Source: Sphingosinicella sp.
GTDB taxonomy: Bacteria; Pseudomonadota; Alphaproteobacteria; Sphingomonadales; Sphingomonadaceae
Reading direction: 5' to 3'
DNA length: 64,000 nucleotides
NCBI RefSeq assembly: GCF_013911755.1
Contig: NZ_JACESP010000010.1
Coordinates: 1 to 64,000, forward strand
Shown: positions 16,667 through 25,143 of the stretch, one piece after another
How positions within the stretch are numbered: the first letter of the stretch is position 1
Layout: the number at the start of each line of letters is the position of its first letter
The notes under the pieces: model-generated
Databases searched by the model: none
Seen by the model: only the letters and a program-made list of their open reading frames with translations
Told to the model about the DNA's origin: nothing
Position numbers and translations under genes: made by a program

Positions 16667-17191
16667 ATGGCGGTAAGGGAAAACAGCGCGAACACGCCCG
16701 TCCATGCGCACGAGAGCCGCGCCCGTAGCCTCGCGAAGGCGGTCTCGTGGCGCTTCGTCGGCACGCTAGACACGCTGATCCTGTCGTTCCTCGTTCTCAC
16801 CTTCCTCGCGCCGCTGCTCGGCGCGCGCGAAACCGCGACGCAGGCGGATAATCTGCACACAGCGGGCTACATCGCGGTAGCCGAGGTGATCACGAAGACG
16901 CTGCTTTATTTCCTGCACGAACGGCTCTGGTCGCGAATGCATTGGGCGGTGCGGACCGACCGGCACGGGCGACGCATCGAAGGTTTGCGCCGCAGCGGCT
17001 CGAAGGCCGCAAGTTGGCGCGTCCTCGCCAGCCTCGATACCGCGCTCCTCGCACTGCTCTTTACCGGGCATCCGCTCACGGCGCTCACCATCGGCGGCGG
17101 CGAGGTGGCGACGAAACTGATCCTCTACATCTTCCACGAGCGCGTGTGGGACCGCATTCCCTATGGGCGCGGAGAGGACAGACACACGTGA
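16667..17191 (+). CDS. DUF2061 tandem membrane protein
   Basis: A 174-residue protein with two copies of the DUF2061 unit. The first holds AKAVSWRFVGTLDTLILSFLV and ends KTLLYFLHERLW; the second holds SWRVLASLDTALLALLFTG and ends KLILYIFHERVWDRIPYG. Each unit has two membrane helices and the conserved SWR, D and HER(L/V)W features. Function is unknown. Its stop overlaps the GTG start of the next membrane gene, so they form an operon. Confidence 0.88.
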   Translation: MAVRENSANTPVHAHESRARSLAKAVSWRFVGTLDTLILSFLVLTFLAPLLGARETATQADNLHTAGYIAVAEVITKTLLYFLHERLWSRMHWAVRTDRHGRRIEGLRRSGSKAASWRVLASLDTALLALLFTGHPLTALTIGGGEVATKLILYIFHERVWDRIPYGRGEDRHT

Positions 17192-18459
17192 CCGACCTCG
17201 CCCCGCTCGCCGATCTCGGCATTGCGCTCGCGCTCGGCCTGCTCGTCGGCGTAGAGCGCGGCTGGAGCGCGCGAGGCGAACCCGCCGGCGGCCGCGTCGC
17301 CGGTTTCCGCACTTTTGGGCTGCTCGGGCTGCTCGGCGGCCTTGCCGGTATCATGCTTTCGGAAGCGCGGCTTCCGGCCGTGCTGCTCGTCGCCGCCGCC
17401 GCGCTGGCGCTTGTTGTCGGCTATGTCCGCGACATGGCGAAGGACAGCAATGCGAGCGTCAGCGCCACCACGACGATCGCAGCGCTCATCACGCTCGGGC
17501 TCGGCCTCCTTGCCACCACGGGCAACGTGCTCCTCGCCTCCGTCTCGGCCGGGGTGATGGTGCTGCTGCTCGCGATGCGCGAGGAACTGCACGCGTGGAT
17601 CCGCGGCCTCACCGCCGCCGAGGTGAAGGCGGTGGCGCGCTTCGCGCTCATTTCCATCGTTGTCTGGCCGCTTCTGCCTGACGCCGCCTACGGCCCCTAT
17701 AATGCATGGAATCCGCGCAACATCTGGTTCGTCGTCGTGCTCGTCTCGGGGCTGTCGTTTGTCGGCTACGTCGCGGCCCGGCGCTTCGGCGAGGTGCGCG
17801 GCACGCTCGCCACGGCGGCGGCAGGCGCGCTCGTTTCGTCGACCGCCGCCACCGCCGCCCTCGCCCGCCGCCTCGCTGCGGGCGACGATCCGCCCGCTCC
17901 GGCCATTGCAGGCATCGCGCTTGCAGGCGCGGTGATGATGGCGCGCACGCTCATCCTTGCCGCCGCCGTCGCCGGCTTCGTCGCGCCGACGCTGGCGTGG
18001 ATCGTCGTGCCGGGAGGACTCGCCGCGCTCGCCGCCTCAGCATTCGTCATGCGCCACAATCTCCACACGCCCTCGCGCGCAGCGCCGATGACCTCTGCGA
18101 ACCCGTTCGACATTCTCCCCGCGCTCGGCTTCGCCGCGCTCATCGCGGGCGCTTCGCTGTTCGCGCGCTGGGCGGAGGCGCGCTTCGGCGACGCCGGCCT
18201 CGGCGTCATCATCGCGCTCACCGGCACCTTCGACGTCGATGCCGCCACCGTCACGCTCGGCGCGCTGCCCGCAGGCAGTCTCGATCCCGTCACGGCGGGC
18301 GCCGTGCTCGGCATCCCCGTGCTGCTCAACACCGCGTTCAAGGCCGCGATCTGCATCGCCCTCGCCGGCTGGCGCAAAGGCTGGGCGGCGGCCGCGACGC
18401 TGATGTTCAGCTTCGCGGCCGGCGGCGCGGGCCTTGCTGCGCTGGTTATTGCCGGGTAG
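17188..18459 (+). CDS. MgtC/DUF4010-family membrane protein
   Basis: Polytopic membrane protein of 423 residues with about 11-12 helices. The N-terminal MgtC/SapB-like motif LALGLLVGVERGW followed by RVAGFRTFGLLGLLGGLAG is clear, and the long C-terminal half (WFVVVLVSGLSFVGYVAAR, ALVSSTAATAALARR) is the DUF4010 transporter-like domain. Possible cation or small-molecule transport; the substrate is unknown. It starts with GTG inside a GTGA overlap with the DUF2061 gene. Its last 14 bases overlap the convergent DUF6607 gene. Confidence 0.87.
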   Translation: MTDLAPLADLGIALALGLLVGVERGWSARGEPAGGRVAGFRTFGLLGLLGGLAGIMLSEARLPAVLLVAAAALALVVGYVRDMAKDSNASVSATTTIAALITLGLGLLATTGNVLLASVSAGVMVLLLAMREELHAWIRGLTAAEVKAVARFALISIVVWPLLPDAAYGPYNAWNPRNIWFVVVLVSGLSFVGYVAARRFGEVRGTLATAAAGALVSSTAATAALARRLAAGDDPPAPAIAGIALAGAVMMARTLILAAAVAGFVAPTLAWIVVPGGLAALAASAFVMRHNLHTPSRAAPMTSANPFDILPALGFAALIAGASLFARWAEARFGDAGLGVIIALTGTFDVDAATVTLGALPAGSLDPVTAGAVLGIPVLLNTAFKAAICIALAGWRKGWAAAATLMFSFAAGGAGLAALVIAG

Positions 18460-19462
18460 CGACCTGCGGCGGCTCAGCCGTCGCCTCGGTGATGAGCTTC
18501 CGCGCCTCGCTGATCGCTGCCGCCTCCTTCAGCTTGCCGCTGTTCACTTCGTCGGCGATTTCCAGCAGACGCCCGGAAATGACGGTGCCGGTGTCGGCCT
18601 TCTCGGCGACATGGATGCCGCCACGCTTCGCCGCGACCTCATCCCAAAGCCTGCGCACCGCTGCCCAATATGCCTTCGTCTTCGCCCAGTAATCGTCTGC
18701 CGCCTTCACGTTGTAGCCGTCGAACTTCGTGTAGGTGTTCAGCACATATTCCTGCACGATCGGGCGCAGCTTGCCGTTCTCCTCGGCCATCTTGGTGTTG
18801 TCCTGCCAGTGGATCCAGCCCGTGGGTGTCGGCTGGTGGCGATTGATCGAGAAGTAGCGGTCGTACACCGGGTTTCGTACCGCGTCGCGCCGCGCAAGCG
18901 GCCGCCATGTCCAGTTGGAACGCCAGCGGCGGATGCCCGCCTGCGTCTCCCACTGCCCCCACCCGGCATAGCGCGGGCTGTCGTCCACCTGCCACACGGT
19001 CTGCGACCAGCGGCCCGCGCGCATCCGCTCGGGCACATCTTCCCACACCCAGTTGCCGTCGCCTGCGTAAACCAGAACCTTCGCAGGCTCGTAATCCCAG
19101 TCCTGCCGCCAGTGCTTGATGATGAAGGGCTTGTCGTTCTCGTCCTCCACAACCAGCAAATGCTGCAGCACGATGCGGCGGCCGGTATCCTCGATCACGC
19201 GCACCACCTCGTGCCCACCCGATCTTTTGGGTTCGAGCGGCGTGTAGTCGGTCGTCCACGGCGTCGATTCCTGCATTTCGAAACGCACGCGGTAGTTCCC
19301 CGCCATCGCCAGAATGTCGGCCCGGTCGGCGTCGAATGACGCCTTCTCGGCGGCGGCGGTGCGCTCCGCCACGGGCTTGTCGGCGAGCGCGGGCGAAACG
19401 GCGATGGCGAGCGCGAAGAGGCTCGCGCCGAGGGTCTGGTAGATCGGTTTCATGGCTTTCAT
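18446..19462 (-). CDS. DUF6607 exported protein
   Basis: A 338-residue secreted protein: signal peptide MKPIYQTLGASLFALAIAVSPALA, then a tryptophan-rich body (KHWRQDWDYEP, GNWVWEDVPERM, WSNWTWRPL-type stretches) characteristic of DUF6607. It lies 8 bases behind the TonB-dependent receptor stop, so it is probably the second gene of a Fur-controlled operon. I infer an accessory role in heme or iron acquisition; the biochemical function is unknown. There are two close ATGs, 19462 and 19453. Confidence 0.85.
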   Translation of the reverse strand: MKAMKPIYQTLGASLFALAIAVSPALADKPVAERTAAAEKASFDADRADILAMAGNYRVRFEMQESTPWTTDYTPLEPKRSGGHEVVRVIEDTGRRIVLQHLLVVEDENDKPFIIKHWRQDWDYEPAKVLVYAGDGNWVWEDVPERMRAGRWSQTVWQVDDSPRYAGWGQWETQAGIRRWRSNWTWRPLARRDAVRNPVYDRYFSINRHQPTPTGWIHWQDNTKMAEENGKLRPIVQEYVLNTYTKFDGYNVKAADDYWAKTKAYWAAVRRLWDEVAAKRGGIHVAEKADTGTVISGRLLEIADEVNSGKLKEAAAISEARKLITEATAEPPQVATRQ

Positions 19463-19470
19463 CCTTGGGT

Positions 19471-21651
19471 TTAAAAGCGGAACGTCGCGGAGACGCTCGC
19501 GTTGCGTCCGGGCTGGGTGTAGGCGTCCTTGATCGCGGAGCTGTCGGCGACGCCGCGTACGTCGCTCCACCAGGCGTATTTCCTGTCGGTGATGTTGAAG
19601 ATGCCCGCGCGCAGCGTGATCGCCTCGCCGATCCGCACGAACGCGGTCGCGTCGAAGATCAGGAAGTCGCCCGGCCGCCAGCAGGCGCTGCTGCACGCGC
19701 CTTCGGCATCCTTGATCGATTTCTGCGCGCCGAACGTCGCGATCACTTGTCCGCCGAACCGGCCGCCCGTCTCGCGATAGCCGAGCCCGGCAACCACCTT
19801 CAGCGGGTCGATCGTGTCGAGCGGCGACTTGACGCCGTCCTCATTGGTCAGCGTGCCATCGGCGTAGCTGACGGAAAGCGTACCGGTGAAGCCGCCCCGC
19901 TTCACCTCAAGCTTCGCTTCCGCACCGTCCACCTTCGCCGCGTTCACGTTGACGAACTGGTAGATCGCAGGGTCCGCGGGCGTGAAGCTTCCACTCACCA
20001 TCTTCTGCAGGATGAAATCATCGAACTTGGCGTGAAACACGCTCGCCTCGAAGCGCACGGCCTCGCTCGTCACACGGAAACCGCCTTCGATGCTCTCGCT
20101 CTTTTCCGGCCCAAGATTCGGGTTGGGGATCGAGGTGTAGCCCGATGCGAGGTTCGAGAAAAACTGGTTCACCTGGCTCGGTTCGGGCGCCTTGAAGCCG
20201 CGGCCATAGTTACCGAACAACCGCACCGCCTCGCTCAGCTTCACAACCGCGCCGACCTTTGGCGACACGCGGGAATCGCTTTGCCCCGCGCCCGCGAACC
20301 CCGGCAGCAGCGGATCGTCCTTGGGCGAGAGTTTGTAGTGATCGAAGCGCAGCGCCGGGAACAGCGTCACGACGCCGTCCGCGAAGCTGATCTCGTCGCC
20401 CACATACAGGCCGGCGAGCGTGTAGTCGGTCACCGGGAACGCCCGCGTCGGATAGGTTTCGCCGAACGGCGGCACCGTGCCGCCGCGCACGCCCTTTTGC
20501 CGCGTTTCGCTGATGTCGCCGCCGAAGCTGACGCGGTGTTCGATCGCGCCCGTCGAGAAGCCCGCGCGGAATTCCGCCGAGGCCCCGATCACGCGGTTGT
20601 CGAACGTGTTGAGCCGGGTGCGATCCGCAGCCGGGGTGCGATCCTCCTCGGTATATTGCCGGTCCTTAGCGTCCTGCCAGTAGGCGCCGACGCGCGCATA
20701 ATCGATTGCGCCTGCGCCCGCCCACGTCCAGTCGGCGGCGGCGCGAACGCGCTTCCCCGTGTCCCACGCCTCCAGCCGCTCGACCGTGGCGCTCCGCCCC
20801 GAAAGCACGTTCGCATAGAGCGACGTGTCGACGTATTCCCCCGTCAGGCGCACCGTGTGTCCGCCGCCCGGTTCCCACACCAGCCGCCCGAGCAGTGCGT
20901 CGGATTTGCCATCCTGCGGGTTCGGCGTCGTACGCAGCGATCCCAGCCGGTCGTCGGTGCCCTTGTTGTCGAGTTCCTTGTAGTCGCGCCGCGTGTAGGC
21001 GATCATGCCGGAGACCGCGCCGCCGCGTGCGGCAAGGATCGCCGTCTCGCCGAACTCCTCGTCCGCCGAACTATAGCCGCCGCGCACCAGCCCGCCGACA
21101 CTCTCGCCGTCCTTCAGAATGTCCGAAGGATTGCTCGTCACGAAACTCACCGCGCCCGAAAGCCCGTCGCTCCCGTAAAGGGCCGAGGCCGGACCGCGCA
21201 GAATCTCCACCGATTTCACAAGTCCGATGTCGACATAGTCGCCGCGCCCCACGCCCTGCGCACCGAAGCTGAAACCGTCGGGCACGCGCACGCCGTCCAC
21301 CTGGATGAGCACGCGGTTGCCGCCGATGCCGCGGATCGTGAAGCCCTCGTTGCCCGCACGGCCCGTGGTGCCGAGCGCGGCGCCGAAGCGTGCGGGCGCG
21401 CGGCGCACCGAAACGCCCGGTTCGAAGCGCACGAGATCCTTGATGTCGGTGACGAGCGCGTCGGCAATGCGCTGTTCGTCGATCACGGTCACCACCGCCG
21501 GCGCATCATCGATCGAGATCGGGCTGCGCGTCGCCGTCACCGTGATCGTGCCGTCATCGAGCGCCGCCGCGTCCTCCGCCGCCTGCGCCGCACCCACGGA
21601 CATTCCATAGCAAAGAGCAGCCGCCAGCGCGGCCCGCGAAGTTGAAATCAC
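19471..21651 (-). CDS. TonB-dependent outer-membrane receptor, heme/hemoglobin type
   Basis: Outer-membrane gated channel of about 726 residues. After a signal peptide comes a TonB-box-like ITVTATRSP, the plug domain (NRVLIQVDGVRVPDG, SVEILRGPASALYGSDGLSGAVSF) and a 22-strand barrel ending in the aromatic terminus SATFRF. NYGRGFKAPEPSQ and the NPNLGPEKS stretch match the heme-receptor FRAP/NPNL signature, though FRAP reads FKAP here and a heme-ligand His cannot be fixed by eye. I choose the GTG at 21651 behind GGGGG because the ATG at 21690 would abut the Fur-like box. Confidence 0.88.
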   Translation of the reverse strand: MISTSRAALAAALCYGMSVGAAQAAEDAAALDDGTITVTATRSPISIDDAPAVVTVIDEQRIADALVTDIKDLVRFEPGVSVRRAPARFGAALGTTGRAGNEGFTIRGIGGNRVLIQVDGVRVPDGFSFGAQGVGRGDYVDIGLVKSVEILRGPASALYGSDGLSGAVSFVTSNPSDILKDGESVGGLVRGGYSSADEEFGETAILAARGGAVSGMIAYTRRDYKELDNKGTDDRLGSLRTTPNPQDGKSDALLGRLVWEPGGGHTVRLTGEYVDTSLYANVLSGRSATVERLEAWDTGKRVRAAADWTWAGAGAIDYARVGAYWQDAKDRQYTEEDRTPAADRTRLNTFDNRVIGASAEFRAGFSTGAIEHRVSFGGDISETRQKGVRGGTVPPFGETYPTRAFPVTDYTLAGLYVGDEISFADGVVTLFPALRFDHYKLSPKDDPLLPGFAGAGQSDSRVSPKVGAVVKLSEAVRLFGNYGRGFKAPEPSQVNQFFSNLASGYTSIPNPNLGPEKSESIEGGFRVTSEAVRFEASVFHAKFDDFILQKMVSGSFTPADPAIYQFVNVNAAKVDGAEAKLEVKRGGFTGTLSVSYADGTLTNEDGVKSPLDTIDPLKVVAGLGYRETGGRFGGQVIATFGAQKSIKDAEGACSSACWRPGDFLIFDATAFVRIGEAITLRAGIFNITDRKYAWWSDVRGVADSSAIKDAYTQPGRNASVSATFRF

Positions 21652-21692
21652 TGCTACCCCCAAAAACAAATGCCACTGTTGATAATGCAATT

Positions 21693-21714
21693 GATTCTCA
21701 TTAGAATCGATTCT
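21693..21714. promoter_or_regulatory. Fur-box-like overlapping inverted repeats
   Basis: GATTCT-CATT-AGAATC at 21693-21708 is a perfect inverted repeat, overlapped by the palindrome AGAATCGATTCT at 21703-21714. The composition resembles Fur-type operators (GATAATGATTCTCATT-like). It sits between the TonB receptor and the divergent gene at 21758, where iron control of both is expected. Confidence 0.65.
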
Positions 21715-21757
21715 CGATACTTGTCAATGAGACGCATGTGCAATTTATGGAGCCCGA

Positions 21758-22195
21758 ATGACGAACCCGCTTGAGGACCTGCTCAGAAAACCCGATCTGC
21801 GCGATCTCGCGCGCACCCCGACGCACATGGTGATGGGCACGCGACTGGTGGTGATATGCCAGCGTGCCGGCCACGACCCGCGGGACGCGCTCTCCGAACG
21901 CCTCGGCAGCCCCCTCGCTGCGACGCAGTTGCTCAATGCCGTGCAGATCGTCGGCGATCACTGGCCGGATTGTTTCCTGATCAGCCCGCCCTGCTGCCGG
22001 GGGCTGGGGCCTGACGAGATGGCACTTTCGGCAATGACGGCGGCGGCGGCGGCAAACGACCGGCCGCGCTTCGACACCGCCTGCCGTGAAATGCTGGACG
22101 CCGAGGCGCGCGACGCGACCTATGCGGCGCTCAGCGCCTTCGCCCGCGCGCTCCCGCCGCGCGCGACAGCGCCGGCCTGCACGCGCCAGCCGTAG
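21758..22195 (+). CDS. unknown protein divergent from heme receptor
   Basis: A 145-residue soluble protein. The N-terminal half has RKPDLRDLARTPTHMVMGTRL and an unusual ISPPCCRGLGPDE segment; the C-terminal half is Ala-rich and helical. No family is recognised. A good ribosome site (GGAG) precedes the ATG. It shares the intergenic Fur-like box with the TonB receptor, so I infer iron- or heme-responsive expression and perhaps an intracellular role in heme or iron handling; the Cys-Cys pair could bind a metal. That function is speculative. Confidence 0.7.
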   Translation: MTNPLEDLLRKPDLRDLARTPTHMVMGTRLVVICQRAGHDPRDALSERLGSPLAATQLLNAVQIVGDHWPDCFLISPPCCRGLGPDEMALSAMTAAAAANDRPRFDTACREMLDAEARDATYAALSAFARALPPRATAPACTRQP

Positions 22196-22250
22196 TTGTC
22201 AGCGCCGTCCCTTCCGCTTTAGGATCGCCGCCTTTGGGGGGAGAGGCGGA

Positions 22251-22415
22251 ATGCAGGATCATAGCCAGATCGGTGGACGTCCGGCCGCGGCGAAGCGGAG
22301 CAACACGCGCCGCCTCGTCGTTACCATCCTGATCATCGTGGTCGTCGCCGCCGTGCTCGGCTATTTCGTCGTCGATATTCTCGAGACCGCGACCCGCGCG
22401 ATGAAGGGCGGGTAA
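22251..22415 (+). CDS. small single-span membrane protein
   Basis: A 54-residue protein: a hydrophilic basic N-terminus (to about residue 22), one strong helix VVTILIIVVVAAVLGYFVVDI and a short TATRAMKGG tail. The ATG follows GGGGGGAGAGGCGGA, a strong ribosome site. No family is recognised. It precedes a Flp pilin gene by 58 bases. Confidence 0.65.
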   Translation: MQDHSQIGGRPAAAKRSNTRRLVVTILIIVVVAAVLGYFVVDILETATRAMKGG

Positions 22416-22473
22416 CACTTCGGCAACCCGCGCGCCCGATACCTTGTGCCTGCAAAAGCAGTGGAGCGGATCG

Positions 22474-22638
22474 ATGCGTATCTTTCGCCGTCTTCTCGTC
22501 AGCCGCAGGGGCGCGACCGCCATCGAGTACGCGCTCGTCGCCGCGCTTATATCGCTCGCCGCGATCATCGCCTTTCAGACGCTCGGCCTCTCGCTGGTCG
22601 ATGTGTTCAGCAGCATCACCAATGCCATGACAGGCTGA
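22474..22638 (+). CDS. Flp/Fap-type pilin
   Basis: A 54-residue pilin precursor. The conserved RRGATAIEYALVAALISLAAI block holds the Glu five residues into the hydrophobic core that defines type IVb Flp pilins. Processing would occur just before or at G13. It stands alone here: no tad/cpa assembly genes are in the window, so it may use an assembly system elsewhere. The ribosome site GTGGAGCGGA lies just upstream. Confidence 0.88.
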   Translation: MRIFRRLLVSRRGATAIEYALVAALISLAAIIAFQTLGLSLVDVFSSITNAMTG

Positions 22639-22697
22639 TCGACACGCGCAATTGTTCCTGATATGTTCCCTTCGTTCCGATTCGAAGGGGAAGGACG

Positions 22698-23315
22698 ATG
22701 ACCGATCTCGTGCTCTACACGAACCCGATGTCGCGCGGCCGCATCGCGCGCTGGATGCTGGAGGAGGCAGGCGCGGATTACCGCACCGAAATCCTGGAAT
22801 ACGGGACCACGATGAAGGCCCCCGAATATCTCGCCATCAATCCAATGGGCAAGGTGCCCGCGATCCGCCACGGCGACACGGTCGTCACCGAGTGCGCCGC
22901 GATCTGCGCCTATCTTGCCGACGCCTTCCCGCAGGCGAATCTCGCCCCCGCGCCGAAGGATCGCGGCAGCTACTACCGCTGGCTGTTCTTCGCGGCAGGT
23001 CCGCTCGAAGCCGCGATCGCGGACCGCACGCTCGGCGTCGAGGTCCCCGCCGACAAGCAGATGATGGTTGGCTACGGCACCTACGGCCTCGTCGTCGATA
23101 CGCTCGAAAAGGCCGTCTCCGCAGCGCCGTATGTCGCGGGCGACACCTTTACCGCCGCCGACGTCTATATCGGCTCTCACATCAGCTGGGGCATGCAGTT
23201 CGGCACGCTGGAAAAACGCCCCGCGTTCGAAGCCTACTGGAAGCGCCTCGAATCCCGCCCCGCGCATCTGCGCGCCACCGAACTCGACGACGCGGACATG
23301 CCGAAGCAGGGCTAG
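22698..23315 (+). CDS. glutathione S-transferase family protein
   Basis: A 205-residue cytosolic GST. The N-terminal thioredoxin-like domain has TNPMSRGRIARWMLEE and the cis-proline/glutathione-binding GKVPAIRHGDTVVTE; the C-terminal helical domain has GDTFTAADVYIGSHI, the usual N-capping motif. A Ser or Tyr at the start (YTNPMSRG) would serve as catalytic residue. The substrate is unknown. It converges on the TetR gene with only 4 bases between stops. Confidence 0.9.
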   Translation: MTDLVLYTNPMSRGRIARWMLEEAGADYRTEILEYGTTMKAPEYLAINPMGKVPAIRHGDTVVTECAAICAYLADAFPQANLAPAPKDRGSYYRWLFFAAGPLEAAIADRTLGVEVPADKQMMVGYGTYGLVVDTLEKAVSAAPYVAGDTFTAADVYIGSHISWGMQFGTLEKRPAFEAYWKRLESRPAHLRATELDDADMPKQG

Positions 23316-23319
23316 GACG

Positions 23320-23904
23320 CTATCGCGGTTTGAAGAGGCGTTCGATGATCCCGGCCGCCTCTTCCGCCGCATCCTCGGCCGATTGGCCCGAAAGCGCCGC
23401 GAGCCACGACATGCCGATGCCGACCGCCGCGATGGTCCGTACCATCTGTTCGGGCGTTCCGGCGATTTCGGTCCCGCTCGCCTTCACCAGCGCCTCCACC
23501 ATCTGCCGCTGCTCGGCGAGGTTGCGTTCGATCACGGGCCGGATCGCCGCGCGCAGATAATCCGCCGAAAGCGCCGCCGCCATGAGGTGAAGCATGGCGC
23601 TGTCCAGTTCGGCGGAGCTGAGCCCGGTCGGTCGCTTTTCCTTCATCAGCCCCGCAAGATATTCGGCCCAGTCCCTCGGAGCCGGCACCGCTGTCTCGTG
23701 CGTCGAAAAATGCTCGAGCACAGCGACGACGAGTTCTTCCTTGCTCGCGAAGTAACGGTAGATCGTTCCCGCGCTCAGCCCTGCGGCCTTGCGGATGTGT
23801 TCGATCGACGTTCCTTCCACGCCGTGGGCGCCGATGCACGCAAGCGCTGCCTGCAGAATACGCTCACGCTGCGCTGCCATATGGGCAGAGTCCCGCTTCG
23901 GCAT
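23320..23904 (-). CDS. TetR-family regulator of the adjacent amidohydrolase
   Basis: A 194-residue repressor-type protein. The N-terminal helix-turn-helix (about residues 12-58) ends with the TetR hallmark AGLSAGTIYRYFASKEELV. The ATG at 23904 follows AGGAGAG. It faces the amidohydrolase gene across 130 bases that contain two copies of the same inverted repeat, AATGAA-N6-TTCATT, an arrangement that strongly suggests autoregulation plus control of the divergent gene. The ligand is unknown. Confidence 0.9.
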   Translation of the reverse strand: MPKRDSAHMAAQRERILQAALACIGAHGVEGTSIEHIRKAAGLSAGTIYRYFASKEELVVAVLEHFSTHETAVPAPRDWAEYLAGLMKEKRPTGLSSAELDSAMLHLMAAALSADYLRAAIRPVIERNLAEQRQMVEALVKASGTEIAGTPEQMVRTIAAVGIGMSWLAALSGQSAEDAAEEAAGIIERLFKPR

Positions 23905-23948
23905 AACTCTCCTGCGTGTCCGTTCCCGTGCTGGTAATGCGCACATAT

Positions 23949-23972
23949 TATAATGAACAGAAATTCATTATA
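23949..23972. promoter_or_regulatory. TetR operator 1
   Basis: TATAATGAA at 23949-23957, six bases, then TTCATTATA at 23964-23972: a perfect 9-base inverted repeat upstream of the TetR start. Confidence 0.75.
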
Positions 23973-23998
23973 GCTTGACGATGCTTTGCGCAGCGTTG

Positions 23999-24016
23999 AA
24001 TGAATATCAATTCATT
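23999..24016. promoter_or_regulatory. TetR operator 2
   Basis: AATGAA at 23999-24004, six bases, TTCATT at 24011-24016: the same half-sites and spacing as operator 1, 19 bases before the amidohydrolase ATG, a position where binding would block initiation. Confidence 0.75.
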
Positions 24017-24034
24017 ATGCGAGGAAGCGGTATC

Positions 24035-25123
24035 ATGATCGGGACAAGGCGCATACGGGCGGGAAGCGGCATGGTGCTCGCAGCGACACTTTTGTTCGGC
24101 GCCGGTGCGCTTGCGGAGCCGGCCCCGCGCGCCGACCATCATATGCATATCCAGAGCGCGCTGATCACGGATTGGCTGGACGAAATTCAGAAGGCGATGC
24201 CCGGCGCCTTTGAGGGTCTTTCCGGCGACATCTTCAAGATACGCATGGGCAGCGATGCCGTGCAGGAGCTTGATCGCGCGGGCATCCGGCGGGGCGTGCT
24301 GCTGTCTGCCGGCTATATGTTCGGCTTCTCCGCCATCCCGCTCGCACCGGAGGAAATGGCCCGGCGGATGCGCGCCGAAAACCGCTTCAACGTCGATCAG
24401 GCGCTGGCGTCGAACGGCCGTCTCGTCGCGTTCGTCGGCATCAATCCGTTTCTCGATAACGCGCTCGGTGAACTCGAATACTGGGCGCACCAGCCCGGCG
24501 CTTCGGGCGTGAAGCTCCACCTCGGCAACAGCGGCCTCGATCTCGGCAAGCCCGATCAGGTCAAAACGCTGGCCGCCTTCGTCGCGGCTGCCAGCAAGGC
24601 GCGGATGCCGCTCGTCGTCCACCTGCGCGGCGCGGCGCCATTCACGAATGCGAACATCTCAACGTTCATCGACACGGTGCTGTCAGAGGCGGGCGATCTC
24701 CCCGTGCAGATCGCGCACGGCGGCAGCTTCGGCGGCATCGATGCCGCAACCCTGGAAGCACTTCGCCTCTATGGCGAGGCGATAGAGCGCAAGGCGCCGG
24801 GCACCGCCAACCTCGTGCTCGATATCTCTGCCGTCGCCCAGCTCGATCTTTCGAAGCTCCCCGGCGTTCCCAAAGACAGCATTGAAAGCCGCACCGCCGA
24901 CGAATGGCGCGCCGCCTACGTCGCCCAGATGCGCAAGATCGGCCTCGACCGCTTCGTCCTCGCCAGCGACTGGCCCGCACTCACGCCCCCGGCTGAATAT
25001 TTCGCCGCCGAGCGGAAGGCGCTTCCGGTAACCGACGCCGAGTGGGCAGTGCTTTGCGAGAACGTGGCGCCGTATCTGGACGAGAAGTGGCGGGGCTATA
25101 GGCTGGAAGTCGCCAAAGACTGA
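24035..25123 (+). CDS. exported amidohydrolase (metal-dependent TIM-barrel hydrolase)
   Basis: A 362-residue protein with a signal peptide (GSGMVLAATLLFGAGALA) and then an amidohydrolase-2-type barrel. ADHHMHIQS is the first metal motif (HxH), GVKLHLGNSG and PLVVHLRG supply later strand histidines, and FVLASDWPAL the terminal Asp. The family includes decarboxylases and lactone or amide hydrolases; the substrate cannot be deduced. It is controlled by a divergent TetR with two operators, consistent with substrate-inducible detoxification or catabolism. The ATG at 24035 follows GAGGAAG. Confidence 0.85.
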   Translation: MIGTRRIRAGSGMVLAATLLFGAGALAEPAPRADHHMHIQSALITDWLDEIQKAMPGAFEGLSGDIFKIRMGSDAVQELDRAGIRRGVLLSAGYMFGFSAIPLAPEEMARRMRAENRFNVDQALASNGRLVAFVGINPFLDNALGELEYWAHQPGASGVKLHLGNSGLDLGKPDQVKTLAAFVAAASKARMPLVVHLRGAAPFTNANISTFIDTVLSEAGDLPVQIAHGGSFGGIDAATLEALRLYGEAIERKAPGTANLVLDISAVAQLDLSKLPGVPKDSIESRTADEWRAAYVAQMRKIGLDRFVLASDWPALTPPAEYFAAERKALPVTDAEWAVLCENVAPYLDEKWRGYRLEVAKD

Positions 25124-25143
25124 CCAGCGGGCCCCTCCCGCCC

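Noticed and set aside
19336-21645. 769-codon plus-strand open frame opposite the TonB receptor
   Set aside because: Antisense shadow with Arg/His-rich composition and no motif; the minus frame is a complete receptor.
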